Shown piece by piece: positions 34,411 through 43,099 of a stretch of DNA of 46,608 bases. The translations under genes were made by a program, and so were the position numbers. Source of the stretch: an uncultured Acetobacteraceae bacterium. GTDB lineage: Bacteria; Pseudomonadota; Alphaproteobacteria; Acetobacterales; Acetobacteraceae. The stretch lies in contig CALMVI010000030.1 of NCBI GenBank assembly GCA_937873095.1, forward strand, positions 1 to 46,608, read 5' to 3'. Position 1 is the stretch's first letter. Every line of letters starts with the position of its first letter. Below the pieces are notes generated by a model that made no database searches, had not been told where the DNA came from, and worked only from the letters and a program-made list of their open reading frames with translations.

Positions 34411-35040
34411 ATGAGACCCGGTAAACCGCTGCTGCTGCTCGGAGGCGCCATGGCTGCCTCGTTCCCCGCCTGGGCGGACCCGAGTTTCGTGCTCGACCAC
34501 GTGACGATCACCGGCAACACATCGGTGACGACCGACAAGCTGATGGACGTGATCCAGGAGCGGCCGGGCAGCAGGATTTCGCAGGCCGACATCCTGGCCG
34601 ATCGGGACTCGATGATGAAGGTGTTGGAGGGCGCCAACGTGGTGGGGAGCGTCGGCGCCAGGATCACGACGAAGCCCAACAAGCACGTCCTGGTCGAGTT
34701 TACCGTCGACGACAGGGGCGTGCAGGCGCCGACCGTGACCAAAGTCGCAGCACGGCTGAACACGCAGGTTTTCGAGGGCAACAAGGCGTTGACGACCGAG
34801 CAACTGAGGGCGGCGAGCGGCCTCAATCCAGGCGACACGCTGACAGACGCGACGGTTCAGGCGGCCGAAAAGGCGATCCAGGCTGCCTATGCCAAATCGA
34901 AACTGCCGCTCGACGTCAACATCACCGGCAGCATTGCGCAGAATGCCGGCAAGGTGGACATCACCTGGCATATCACTGAGAAGAAGGGCAAGCCGAAGCG
35001 CAACACCGACGACGAGGGCGGCCAGAAGCTGGACCAGTAG
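34411..35040 (+). CDS. Periplasmic protein with two POTRA domains and no barrel
   Basis: A 209-residue protein with a clear signal peptide (M-R-P-G-K then L-L-L-L-G-G-A-M-A, cleavage after A-W-A). Residues about 22-100 read as a POTRA domain (F-V-L-D-H-V-T-I-T-G-N, then an E-F-T-V-D-D strand). Residues about 110-195 read as a second one (V-F-E-G-N-K-A-L-T, L-N-P-G-D-T-L, V-D-I-T-W-H-I). POTRA modules normally precede the beta-barrel of BamA/TamA/TpsB proteins or sit in FtsQ; here the gene stops after the second module with a charged tail. It may bind a barrel or peptide in the periplasm. Good ribosome-binding site (AGGAACAGGAG). It lies between rlmB-like and ftsK. I do not know a named homologue. 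Confidence 0.75.
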   Translation: MRPGKPLLLLGGAMAASFPAWADPSFVLDHVTITGNTSVTTDKLMDVIQERPGSRISQADILADRDSMMKVLEGANVVGSVGARITTKPNKHVLVEFTVDDRGVQAPTVTKVAARLNTQVFEGNKALTTEQLRAASGLNPGDTLTDATVQAAEKAIQAAYAKSKLPLDVNITGSIAQNAGKVDITWHITEKKGKPKRNTDDEGGQKLDQ

Positions 35041-35154
35041 CCAGCGTGGAGCGGCTTTGGGGGCGAGCCACCTCAGGGGTCGCCCGTATCGGTCCAAGCA
35101 GGTTTGGGGTAGCGTCAGTCGGGCTTATGCCCCGAACTGTCCGGAGTTTTGACG

Positions 35155-37587
35155 ATGGCGTCTGCCGCTCAAGGCCGCCTGACGGCGGGCCGCGTCCCGC
35201 GCAGCCTGGCTTCCCCAGCGATACGGGCGATCCTCGGGCGCCGGCTTGCCGAGCTGTCGGGTATTGGCCTTGCCGCGGCAGGCCTGGCCGTGTTCGTGGC
35301 GCTGGCCAGCTACAACCCTCGCGACCCTTCGCTGAACACCGCCACATCGCAGCACGCGACCAACCTGATCGGTCCCGTGGGGTCGGTGGTTGCTGACCTG
35401 CTGTTGCAGGGGTTTGGGGTGGCGGGAGGATTGCCGGGGTTGGCACTGTTCGCCTGGGCCTGGCGGACCATCAGCGGGCGGGGTCTCAGCCGCCCGCTGC
35501 TGCGCCTGGTGGCCGTCCTGTTTGCAATCCCGGCCTGGGCGACGGTCCTGGCTATCCCGCCCGGTCTGGCTTGGCCGACCAGCGCAGGGCTTGGCGGTGC
35601 AGGAGGCTATCTTCTGTCGGCAACCATCCTCGGCCTGTCTCCGGGTTCGCTCGCGTCGGTCACCGCTATCCCGGTGTTTGGTCTGGCGATCTGCCTGAGC
35701 CTGGCGCTGACGGCATTCGGCCTGGGGTTGACGTCGGCGGAGTGGCGCGCGGCGGGCCGTCGTGCGGCCACAGCCGCGCGTGCGGGGTCAGGCGGGCAGG
35801 CGGTGACCGGCCTGTTTGCGCGCGGCCCGCAACAGGACGAGGACGACGAGGCGGAGGCCGTTTCGGCCTGGCCGGATCCGGTCGCGACCGTGTCCAGCCC
35901 GTCGCTGGCGCCGAGCGCGCGTACGCTCGTGACGCGTCGGGTGGCCGAACCGCCGACTGCGCGACCGTCCGAGGCGAGCGCCGCACCGCCGAGGACCGCC
36001 ATCCGTGCCCGGGTTTCGACGATGGAGCGTCGTCCGCCGATGGGTGCGCGGCAGGAGAGCCTGCCCTTGCAGGAAGCAGGGTGGCGCTTTCCGCCCAACA
36101 GCCTGCTCAAGGCCGCACCGTCGCGAGCGACGGCAGGGCCGGATGAGGATGCCCTGCAGAACAACGCTCGACTGCTGGAATCAGTGCTGTCGGATTACGG
36201 GGTGCAGGGCACCATACGCGACATTCGCCCCGGTCCTGTGGTGACGCTTTACGAACTGGAACCAGCGCCCGGCATCCGCAGCGCTCGGGTGATCGGGCTT
36301 GCCGACGATGTGGCGCGCAGCCTGTCGGTGACGGCGGTGCGCATTGCGACGGTGCCGGGGCGCAACGTGATCGGCATAGAGGTGCCAAACGCGAAGCGCG
36401 AGACGGTCTTCCTGGCCGAACTGTTCGACAGCGAGGCGTGGACGCGGCATCAGGGCCGGTTGCCGATCGCTTTGGGCAAGGATATCTCAGGCACGCCGGT
36501 GGTGAGCGATTTGGCGCGCATGCCACATTTGCTGATTGCGGGCACGACCGGTTCGGGCAAATCGGTGGGGATCAACGCGATGATCCTTTCGCTGCTGTTC
36601 AAGCTTTCGCCTGAACAATGCCGGCTGATCCTGATCGACCCGAAGATGCTGGAGCTTTCGGTTTACGAGGGCATTCCGCATCTGATGGCGCCGGTGGTGA
36701 CAGAGCCGGCCAAGGCGGTGCAGGCGCTGAAATGGACGGTGCGCGAGATGGAGCGCCGCTACCGCGCCATGAGCCAGTTGGGCGTGCGCAACGTTGGCGG
36801 CTATAACGAGCGGGTTGAAGAAGCGCGCGCCAAGGGCGAGGTGATCAGCCGTCGCGTGCAGACGGGCTTTGACTCTGAAACCGGTCGCCCGACCTTCGAG
36901 GAACAGCCGCTGACGCTGGAGGCGCTGCCGTTCATCGTGGTGGTCATCGACGAGATGGCCGATCTGATGATGGTGGCCGGCAAGGACATCGAGGCCGCGG
37001 TGCAGCGTTTGGCCCAGATGGCGCGTGCGGCCGGTATCCACGTGATCATGGCGACGCAGCGCCCCTCGGTCGATGTGATCACCGGCACGATCAAGGCGAA
37101 CTTCCCGACACGCATCAGTTTCCAGGTGATCAGCAAGTTCGACAGCCGCACCATTCTGGGCGAGCAGGGGTCTGAGCAGCTGCTGGGCCATGGCGACATG
37201 CTCTACATGGTGGGCGGCGGCCGCATCACCCGCGTGCACGGCCCCCTGGTGACCGACCGTGAGGTGGAAGATACGGTCGCGTTCCTGCGCCAGCAGGGGG
37301 CGCCGGATTACCTGGACGAGGTGACCGAGCCGGCTGATGACGAGGCGTCGGTGGGTGCGATGCCGTCCGGTGCCGCGGGCGAGGGGGAGTTCGGGTTGTT
37401 CGACCAGGCGGTGGCGCTGGTTGCGCGCGAGGGGAAGGCTTCGACCAGCTTTATCCAGCGGCACCTCAACATCGGCTATAACAGGGCGGCCAAGCTGATC
37501 GAGCAGATGGAAAAGGAGGGGATCGTGAGTGCCGCCAACCACGTGGGCAAGCGCGAGGTGCTGTGCCGGCGGACCAACGAGGACTGA
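35155..37587 (+). CDS. ftsK: DNA translocase FtsK
   Basis: A protein of about 810 residues. The N-terminal 190 residues hold about four transmembrane helices that anchor it at the division septum. A linker rich in Ala, Pro and Arg spans about 200-320. The motor domain follows, with Walker A A-G-T-T-G-S-G-K-S-V near residue 463, Walker B I-V-V-V-I-D-E-M-A-D near residue 597 and R-P-S-V-D-V-I-T-G near residue 637. The C-terminal gamma winged helix (F-I-Q-R-H-L-N-I-G-Y-N-R-A) reads KOPS sites and activates XerCD. It pumps the chromosome terminus across the septum and aids dimer resolution. ATG 35155 with GGAG 8 bp upstream; a TTG at 35149 is also in frame. Confidence 0.97.
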   Translation: MASAAQGRLTAGRVPRSLASPAIRAILGRRLAELSGIGLAAAGLAVFVALASYNPRDPSLNTATSQHATNLIGPVGSVVADLLLQGFGVAGGLPGLALFAWAWRTISGRGLSRPLLRLVAVLFAIPAWATVLAIPPGLAWPTSAGLGGAGGYLLSATILGLSPGSLASVTAIPVFGLAICLSLALTAFGLGLTSAEWRAAGRRAATAARAGSGGQAVTGLFARGPQQDEDDEAEAVSAWPDPVATVSSPSLAPSARTLVTRRVAEPPTARPSEASAAPPRTAIRARVSTMERRPPMGARQESLPLQEAGWRFPPNSLLKAAPSRATAGPDEDALQNNARLLESVLSDYGVQGTIRDIRPGPVVTLYELEPAPGIRSARVIGLADDVARSLSVTAVRIATVPGRNVIGIEVPNAKRETVFLAELFDSEAWTRHQGRLPIALGKDISGTPVVSDLARMPHLLIAGTTGSGKSVGINAMILSLLFKLSPEQCRLILIDPKMLELSVYEGIPHLMAPVVTEPAKAVQALKWTVREMERRYRAMSQLGVRNVGGYNERVEEARAKGEVISRRVQTGFDSETGRPTFEEQPLTLEALPFIVVVIDEMADLMMVAGKDIEAAVQRLAQMARAAGIHVIMATQRPSVDVITGTIKANFPTRISFQVISKFDSRTILGEQGSEQLLGHGDMLYMVGGGRITRVHGPLVTDREVEDTVAFLRQQGAPDYLDEVTEPADDEASVGAMPSGAAGEGEFGLFDQAVALVAREGKASTSFIQRHLNIGYNRAAKLIEQMEKEGIVSAANHVGKREVLCRRTNED

Positions 37588-37641
37588 CACGCCGTTCGGT
37601 CGGGCGAGTCTGACGCAGATGTCATTTGATAGGGTGTAGTT

Positions 37642-38721
37642 TTGACAGACGACGTGCATAGCCTGCTCGATCCCGAGGCTGCCGCCAAAGCAGCCCACTT
37701 GCATTACGTGCACGATACGAGGCCAGGCATCACCCGAAAGCCCGCCGCGGAAGGCGGCTGGGACTATTTCATGCCCGACGGCAAGCTGATCACCGACGAG
37801 AAAACCATCCAGCGCATCCGCAAGCTTGCCATTCCACCCGCGTACACCGACGTGTGGATTTGCCGCGATCCGAACGGCCACCTGCAAGCCGTCGGCCGGG
37901 ATGCGCGCGGGCGGAAGCAGTATCGTTATCACCCGCGCTGGCGGGAAATCCGCGACGAGGCGAAATACGGCAAGATGCTGGTGTTCGGGCGCAAGCTGCC
38001 GGACATCCGCGCGCGCGTGGAACACGACTTGGCAAAGCCCGGCCTGCCGCGCGAGAAAGTCTTGGCGGCGCTGGTGCGATTGCTGGAGCGCACGCTGGCG
38101 CGGATCGGCAACGAGGAATATGCGCGCACCAACAACAGCTTCGGGCTGACCACGTTGCGCGAGCGCCATGCCAAGGTCCACGGCAGCGTGGTGGTGCTCG
38201 ACTTCCGCGCCAAGCATGGGATCCAGCGGCACATCGAGCTGAAGGATCGCAAGCTTGCGGGCATCATCAAGCGCCTACAGGATATTCCCGGCCAGGAATT
38301 GTTCCACTACATCGACGAGGCGGGTGAGAGCCACACGGTCGGTTCCGATGACGTGAACGCCTACCTGCACGAGATCACCGGCGAGGACATCACCGCGAAG
38401 GATTTTCGCACGTGGGCGGCGACCAATCTGGCGGCCCTGGCGCTGCGGGAGTTCGAGATTTTCGACAGCGAGGCGAAAGCCAAGAAGAACGTATTGCGGG
38501 CGGTCGAAGCCGTTTCCGGGATGCTCGGCAACACGCCCAGCATATGCCGCAAGTGCTACATTCATCCGGCAATCTTCGACGGCTACCTGGATGGCAGCCT
38601 GCTCGAGGGTCTCAAGGCGCGGGCGGACGAGGTGCTCGATCATAAGGCGGGGGGGCTGACGGCGGAGGAGATTGCCGTCACTGCGTTCCTCGACCGGCGC
38701 TTGAGCCAAATGCAGGGATAG
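37642..38721 (+). CDS. DNA topoisomerase IB (poxvirus-type)
   Basis: A 359-residue type IB topoisomerase that relaxes supercoils through a 3'-phosphotyrosyl intermediate. The N-terminal domain shows R-I-R-K-L-A-I-P-P-A-Y-T-D-V-W near residue 55 and R-D-A-R-G-R-K-Q-Y-R-Y-H near residue 88. Catalytic positions follow in the active-site region: E-x-Y-A-R-T-N-N-S-F-G-L-T-T near residue 160, K-H-G near residue 192, F-R-T-W-A-A-T near residue 255, and the nucleophile Tyr306 in C-R-K-C-Y-I-H-P. The start is TTG at 37642, with GTG 37654 as a second choice. Downstream of ftsK by 54 bp, on the same strand. Confidence 0.95.
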   Translation: MTDDVHSLLDPEAAAKAAHLHYVHDTRPGITRKPAAEGGWDYFMPDGKLITDEKTIQRIRKLAIPPAYTDVWICRDPNGHLQAVGRDARGRKQYRYHPRWREIRDEAKYGKMLVFGRKLPDIRARVEHDLAKPGLPREKVLAALVRLLERTLARIGNEEYARTNNSFGLTTLRERHAKVHGSVVVLDFRAKHGIQRHIELKDRKLAGIIKRLQDIPGQELFHYIDEAGESHTVGSDDVNAYLHEITGEDITAKDFRTWAATNLAALALREFEIFDSEAKAKKNVLRAVEAVSGMLGNTPSICRKCYIHPAIFDGYLDGSLLEGLKARADEVLDHKAGGLTAEEIAVTAFLDRRLSQMQG

Positions 38722-38772
38722 AATCGTAGGTCCCTGTCTGTTCTCGCCGGCGGCCACACGGTATCGTCCGGT

Positions 38773-39228
38773 ATGGACCTGTCGCTGCCAGAACGCACCG
38801 CTGCCGTTCGGAGAGAGGCTGCTCGGCTGTGCCGGCAACTTGGTTGGGCGCCGCTTCACGAGGTGGCGCTGCCGAATGGCCGGCGCGCCGACATTTTGGC
38901 GCTGAAGAAGGACGGTGATTTTGCCTGCATCGAGGTGAAGTCGGTCGCGAGCGACTTCTTGTCTGACGCCAAATGGCCGGAGTATCGAGAGTTTTCAGAC
39001 GCTTTCTATTTTGCTGTCGATGGCGATTTCCCGCAGGCGCTGTTGCCGCCCGAAGTGGGGCTTATCGTGACGGCGTGGCAGGATGCCGCCGTGTTGCGGG
39101 AAGCGCCCGTGCACCGTATGGCGTCTGGGCGAAGGCGGGCGTTGACGCATCGTTTTGCCATGCTTGCGGCCTGTCGGCTTGAAGGCATGATCGACCCTCT
39201 CGACCGCTTTGCGCTCAGCTGCGAATGA
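38773..39228 (+). CDS. mmcB: MmcB family DNA repair protein (PD-(D/E)XK-like)
   Basis: A 151-residue protein of the DUF1052 family. The nuclease-like core is visible as N-G-R-R-A-D-I-L-A-L then C-I-E-V-K-S near residue 55, i.e. the D..E-x-K metal site of the PD-(D/E)XK fold. In Caulobacter MmcB is LexA-controlled and promotes survival after mitomycin C damage. No clear LexA box was seen upstream here, so regulation is unconfirmed. The start is ATG 38773, 51 bp after the topoisomerase gene. Its stop is about 5 bp before repeat copy B. Confidence 0.88.
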   Translation: MDLSLPERTAAVRREAARLCRQLGWAPLHEVALPNGRRADILALKKDGDFACIEVKSVASDFLSDAKWPEYREFSDAFYFAVDGDFPQALLPPEVGLIVTAWQDAAVLREAPVHRMASGRRRALTHRFAMLAACRLEGMIDPLDRFALSCE

Positions 39229-39233
39229 CGTCT

Positions 39234-39339
39234 CAGAGCATGTTTTGTTCACTCGCGTTCACTCCACAGGCTCTAACTTGTTGTTTTGCGAGCATCTTCA
39301 CCCGATCAGACGATTCCGTCTGATCGGGATCTGCTCTAG
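39234..39339. repeat. REP-like repeat family 1, copy B
   Basis: Second copy of the family seen at 20612-20715. The 28 bp of the CCCGATCAGACG / CGTCTGATCGGG hairpin (39301-39328) are identical in both, as is the flanking GCGAGCATCTTCA and the GCTCTAG end. The left half is more diverged. It fills the gap between convergent mmcB and the heptose-kinase gene, and its right end supplies the latter's TAG stop. Confidence 0.85.
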
Positions 39340-40709
39340 CCTGCAAGGACCTCTCCGCCCCAGCCACGCACGAGGTCCGCAACGGACGCAACAGGGGTCT
39401 TGTCGATCAGCAGGTCCGGGCGAAGCTGAACGAGCGTTTCCGTCTGGCCTCCTTCGGGGAACACGCAGATCAGGTCGACGGAGGCGAGACCCGCTGCCTC
39501 GGAGAGTGTGCGCTTGGCTGCGGCATCGTCGGTTCCTGCCGCCGTCTCGACGCCCAGCACCAGCCGGTCGCAGGCGGCACGCGCCGTGTCCAATCGGGTG
39601 CGGCTCAGCCGGTGGCTGGGCGTTGTGATCAGACCCGTCCGCAGGCCCATACGCCGCCAGCGGTCCACCTGCTCCACGGCCACCTCTGTCGCGACGATCT
39701 TGCGCAGCGCGCGGCCTTGTGGCGTCAGCATGGCGACCAGATCGGTTCCTTGGGCCACGGCCATGCCTGGCTGACCGGCAGACACGCTCATGGCCAGGTT
39801 GGCGAGCCTGACGGCAACCGGGAGTTTGAGCCCGATCGCCAATCCTGCGGCAAGAGCCGAGACGACCGTATCGGCCGACCCGGACAGGTCGAACACTTCG
39901 GTGATGGCGGGTTGCAGGTGCAACGCACCCTCGGCGTCAATCATCGAGAGGCCATCGGCGCCCCTGTTCACGATCACCGCGCCAAATCCGTGCGCAGTGC
40001 GGAGCCAGGCCGCTGCGGCTGCAACCTGGGTGTCGCTGCTCACGGCCATTCCGGTTGCCGATGCCAACTCCCGCGACGTCGGCATCGCGACGTCGGCGCC
40101 TGCAAAACGGTCGTAATCGGGGCCGCGCGGGTCCACGATCGTTGGCCGGCCTGCAGCCTTTGCGGCGTCGATGATGCGGCGGGGCACGTCGCCGGTCAGC
40201 ACGCCCTTACGATAGTCGGACAGCACCGTTATGCTGGTCGCAGCCAGGGCGTCGCCGGCGATACGAAGCATGCGTTCGGCGAGCTTGGGGTGGACGGGGC
40301 CGGTGACCTCCTGATCGGAGCGCAACAATTGCTGGCCGCCGGCGATGAACCGGGTCTTCACAGTCGTGCATCGGCCGCCCTGGACCAGCAGCCAAGGCTC
40401 CACGTTTGGCTGGCCGCCGATCAGTCCTGTCAGGTCCGAGCCCGCCTGGTCGTCGCCGACCACCGAAACGAAGGCGACTGCCGCACCGAGGGCGGTCAGG
40501 TTGCGCACGACGTTGCCGGCGCCCCCTGGCAAGGCCAGTTCGCGGTCCACCGACAGGACGGGCACCGGAGCTTCCGGGCTGATCCTGGCTACGCTTCCGA
40601 ACACGTAGCGGTCCAGCATGACGTCGCCAATCACCAGAACGCTCGCTCTAGTCAGCCGCGGGATCCCCTCGGCGAGTTCAATGTCCTGGGCTGTCTCAGT
40701 TTGATGCAT
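39336..40709 (-). CDS. hldE: HldE-like heptose 7-phosphate kinase with degenerate, shortened adenylyltransferase domain
   Basis: A 457-residue protein. Residues about 20-320 form a ribokinase-type kinase (G-D-V-M-L-D-R-Y near residue 29, L-P-G-G-A-G-N-V near residue 60) that should phosphorylate D-glycero-D-manno-heptose 7-phosphate for LPS core. The usual G-A-G-D catalytic loop reads G-S-A-D (277-280), keeping the Asp. The C-terminal half aligns with the HldE adenylyltransferase, but its H-x-G-H nucleotide site is T-P-S-H (363-366) and the K-G-x-D-Y motif is missing. It stops at G-G-E-V-L-A-G, without the usual final 15-20 residues. That domain is probably inactive. ATG 40709 has AGGCAGGGG upstream. 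The TAG stop comes from repeat copy B. Confidence 0.85.
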   Translation of the reverse strand: MHQTETAQDIELAEGIPRLTRASVLVIGDVMLDRYVFGSVARISPEAPVPVLSVDRELALPGGAGNVVRNLTALGAAVAFVSVVGDDQAGSDLTGLIGGQPNVEPWLLVQGGRCTTVKTRFIAGGQQLLRSDQEVTGPVHPKLAERMLRIAGDALAATSITVLSDYRKGVLTGDVPRRIIDAAKAAGRPTIVDPRGPDYDRFAGADVAMPTSRELASATGMAVSSDTQVAAAAAWLRTAHGFGAVIVNRGADGLSMIDAEGALHLQPAITEVFDLSGSADTVVSALAAGLAIGLKLPVAVRLANLAMSVSAGQPGMAVAQGTDLVAMLTPQGRALRKIVATEVAVEQVDRWRRMGLRTGLITTPSHRLSRTRLDTARAACDRLVLGVETAAGTDDAAAKRTLSEAAGLASVDLICVFPEGGQTETLVQLRPDLLIDKTPVASVADLVRGWGGEVLAG

Positions 40710-40769
40710 TGGCCCCTGCCTTATCGACCCATGGCGCGGCAATCAAGGCAAGAACGCCGGCCGGACCGG

Positions 40770-41483
40770 TCAGGCCACCAGGAAGTGCATCCGGTCCTCT
40801 TCCAACACCAGGCAGGTCAGCAGGCCGCCCATGAAGGCCCCTGTGTCGATGCCGATACGATTGTTGCGCACAACGGGAACGGGTGACGGCGTATGTCCGT
40901 GCACGATCACAAGCGGGTGGCGGTCCTGACTGGACAGGAACGGCTCACGTATCCACAGCAGGTCCTCATCGGTCTGGCGATGGAGTTTGCGTCCAGGCCG
41001 GATACCGGCGTGCACAAAGAGGTAACCGCCCTCCTTATGGGTCAGAGCGCGGGATGCGATCCACTGGCGGTGGGCGGACGGGATGGCCTCTGCCCACTGC
41101 GTAGGCAAGGCATCGGACGACACCCCGTAGCTTGCCAGAGTGGCGTCGCCGCCATTCATCAGCCAGGCGTCGGCGGCCCGCAGGTCTTCCGAAAGCGCAG
41201 CGCACATCATGGCTTCGTGGTTACCGCAAAGATCTGCCCGACGGCCGACCGGTGGCGTCACATCTTCGGAGAGCAGTGCAACGACGCCCGCGCTGCCTGG
41301 TCCACGGTCGATGTAATCTCCGAGATGGACGAGCACGCTGTCCTGTATCGGGCGCAAGGCGAGATCGCTTGCAACCATGCCGTGCAACGACGCTAATTGT
41401 GTCAGGCAGCCATGCACGTCTCCGATGACGTAAACGCGGGTTTCGGGAGGTAGGCTGGACGGCGCTAACGAAGTGTCAACCAT
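40770..41483 (-). CDS. PPP-family metallophosphatase
   Basis: A 237-residue calcineurin-like phosphatase of the PP1/ApaH type. All metal-site motifs are present: G-D-V-H-G near residue 21, G-D-Y-I-D-R-G near residue 54, G-N-H-E near residue 88 and V-H-G-H-T near residue 193. It could be a bacterial Ser/Thr protein phosphatase or a diadenosine tetraphosphatase; sequence alone does not decide. It lies upstream of the heptose-kinase gene on the same strand (60 bp), perhaps one transcript, and is divergent from the pseudo-GGDEF/EAL genes. Confidence 0.9.
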   Translation of the reverse strand: MVDTSLAPSSLPPETRVYVIGDVHGCLTQLASLHGMVASDLALRPIQDSVLVHLGDYIDRGPGSAGVVALLSEDVTPPVGRRADLCGNHEAMMCAALSEDLRAADAWLMNGGDATLASYGVSSDALPTQWAEAIPSAHRQWIASRALTHKEGGYLFVHAGIRPGRKLHRQTDEDLLWIREPFLSSQDRHPLVIVHGHTPSPVPVVRNNRIGIDTGAFMGGLLTCLVLEEDRMHFLVA

Positions 41484-41566
41484 TCGAACGTCATCCTATG
41501 GAGTAGCGGCCGAGCCCGACAAGATCGGTGTGGCGAACGGGAGGCGAGGAGGCCGGTTATCCGCAT

Positions 41567-43099
41567 ATGTCGGAACGAAGCGACTGGCAGATGCAGATGC
41601 AGATGCAGATGCAGATGCAGGCACCCCACATGATCGGCGGGACGGCGGCAAGTCACTCTACCTCTCTGAAGGAGTGGCACGGGACCAAGGCTGCTTACGG
41701 GAGTTTGACGGAAAGCGAGCGGCTCCTCCGGGTGGCAGGCGAGCGCGCGTTGTCTCAGCCGCGAGATCGTTCGGTTCTGGTGTTGCACCTGTCACGGCTG
41801 ACTCCGCCCGCACCGCGGTCCTACCACATCCGGATTGCGCGTGTTCTTATGCAGGATTACGCAGCCCGATTCGATGGCCAGGTTTTCGCGATGAGGAACC
41901 AGGACCTCGTGCTGCTGTGTCGGAGTGGCGGTTCTTCGATCGAACGGCCTGAACGGACGCCCGATGGTCCTGACCCCGCTGAACGTTTAGGCGAGGATCA
42001 TGGCGCAGGTCCAGGCTCGCTGCCGACAATGCTAGGAAAGCTGTTCTCGGCCGATGCCGATCCAGCTATGCTGACTTCGTTTTGGCGGCTGGATCGCGAT
42101 GCGCCGTTGCTGCTTTCTTACCTTGCTGAGCACGCAGGCGGAGTACTCTCGGCCGAAGCGCGCGATGAGCAGTGCGACGCGGTATTCGGTCTGGCGGCGC
42201 TACAAGGGATTTTTTCAAAGGCACGGTTGAACGACCTTATAACGCAACGGACTGGCATGCTGCTCAGGGCCGAGCGCAGCAGGGTTTTAGCCGACCGGCT
42301 TGTGCCAGCTTTCCGCGAAATCGAACTCTCGCTGGAACCGCTCAACCTTAGGCCGCTGGTGACCCGTGCCACTGCCGACCCATTCCTGCTCCGCCACTTC
42401 ATGTCCGGGTTGGAGGCCCGTATTGTTGCACTGCTGCACGATGATCTGGCCGTGCATGGCCCGCTCACGCGTGCATCGATCCGTGGCAGGTTGCCGCTCC
42501 ACGTCAAGCTTGGGCCGGAAATGGTTTTGTCCCCTGGCTTTGCCCGTCTGGCACGCCAGGCGATCTCAGTCGGAGTGAGGCTTGGGGCGTCGATCTCGCT
42601 TATGCAAATTTGCGCCGATCTCGAATTGATGAAGGATGTTCGCCGGACCCTGACGCTGTTGGAAGCGGAGTTGGTTGTGGCCGATGTCGATGCGGTTGGC
42701 TTGAGGATGGTCAGAGCTGCTGAGTTGCGGTCGAAAACGATCAAACTGTCTTGGTCGCCGGTCATGGCAGGCTCGGATGGCGGGCGTTTGGCAAACCAGA
42801 TCGGCACGCTGCCAAAAGAGGTTATTTCGTCACAATTGGTACTGCAGAACGCGACCTCGTACGATGCCGTCGCGTGGGGACAGGCGCAAGGCATTACCCG
42901 ATTTCAGGGGGCCTTTCTTGACCAGGTGCAGACGGCGACCCGAATGGCGCTCTGTCCGGATGCCGGAGGCTGCACAATGCGTCAGTGCGGCACACGAGCA
43001 GCCGCCGGCAACATGGCAAGTCGGGCCGGTTGTCATCGCCCAGAGCTGTTGGACTCCGGACACCATATAATCCAGGATCGCTCTGTCCTGTGCTCGTAA
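41567..43099 (+). CDS. Degenerate GGDEF/EAL-like protein, first of a tandem pair
   Basis: A protein of about 510 residues with no named homologue that I recognise. The segment about residues 68-120 (V-L-V-L-H-L-S-R-L then G-Q-V-F-A-M-R-N-Q-D-L-V-L-L-C-R) has the strand-helix-strand pattern of a GGDEF-type cyclase domain without the GGDEF loop. Residues about 270-480 follow an EAL outline: L-P-L-H-V-K-L-G-P-E-M-V-L-S-P-G-F-A-R-L and late A-W-G-Q-A-Q-G-I-T-R-F-Q-G-A-F-L. They lack the E-A-L motif and metal-site residues. A role as a non-catalytic c-di-GMP sensor or partner is inference. The N-terminus holds five Gln-Met repeats. The start is unsure: ATG 41567 is preferred; GTG 41528 is upstream. 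The C-terminal 30 residues are Cys/His-bearing. Overlaps the next gene by 10 bp. Confidence 0.65.
   Translation: MSERSDWQMQMQMQMQMQAPHMIGGTAASHSTSLKEWHGTKAAYGSLTESERLLRVAGERALSQPRDRSVLVLHLSRLTPPAPRSYHIRIARVLMQDYAARFDGQVFAMRNQDLVLLCRSGGSSIERPERTPDGPDPAERLGEDHGAGPGSLPTMLGKLFSADADPAMLTSFWRLDRDAPLLLSYLAEHAGGVLSAEARDEQCDAVFGLAALQGIFSKARLNDLITQRTGMLLRAERSRVLADRLVPAFREIELSLEPLNLRPLVTRATADPFLLRHFMSGLEARIVALLHDDLAVHGPLTRASIRGRLPLHVKLGPEMVLSPGFARLARQAISVGVRLGASISLMQICADLELMKDVRRTLTLLEAELVVADVDAVGLRMVRAAELRSKTIKLSWSPVMAGSDGGRLANQIGTLPKEVISSQLVLQNATSYDAVAWGQAQGITRFQGAFLDQVQTATRMALCPDAGGCTMRQCGTRAAAGNMASRAGCHRPELLDSGHHIIQDRSVLCS
41587..41620 (+). repeat. GCAGAT hexanucleotide tandem repeat
   Basis: Five full copies of GCAGAT plus a partial one, inside the N-terminal coding region of the first pseudo-GGDEF/EAL gene. 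Each unit adds Gln-Met, so copy-number change keeps the frame but alters the N-terminus and the number of potential ATG starts. Confidence 0.9.

Noticed and set aside
36487-38232. Minus-strand frame of 581 codons opposite ftsK and topoisomerase IB
   Set aside because: His/Arg/Leu-rich antisense shadow of two certain genes.
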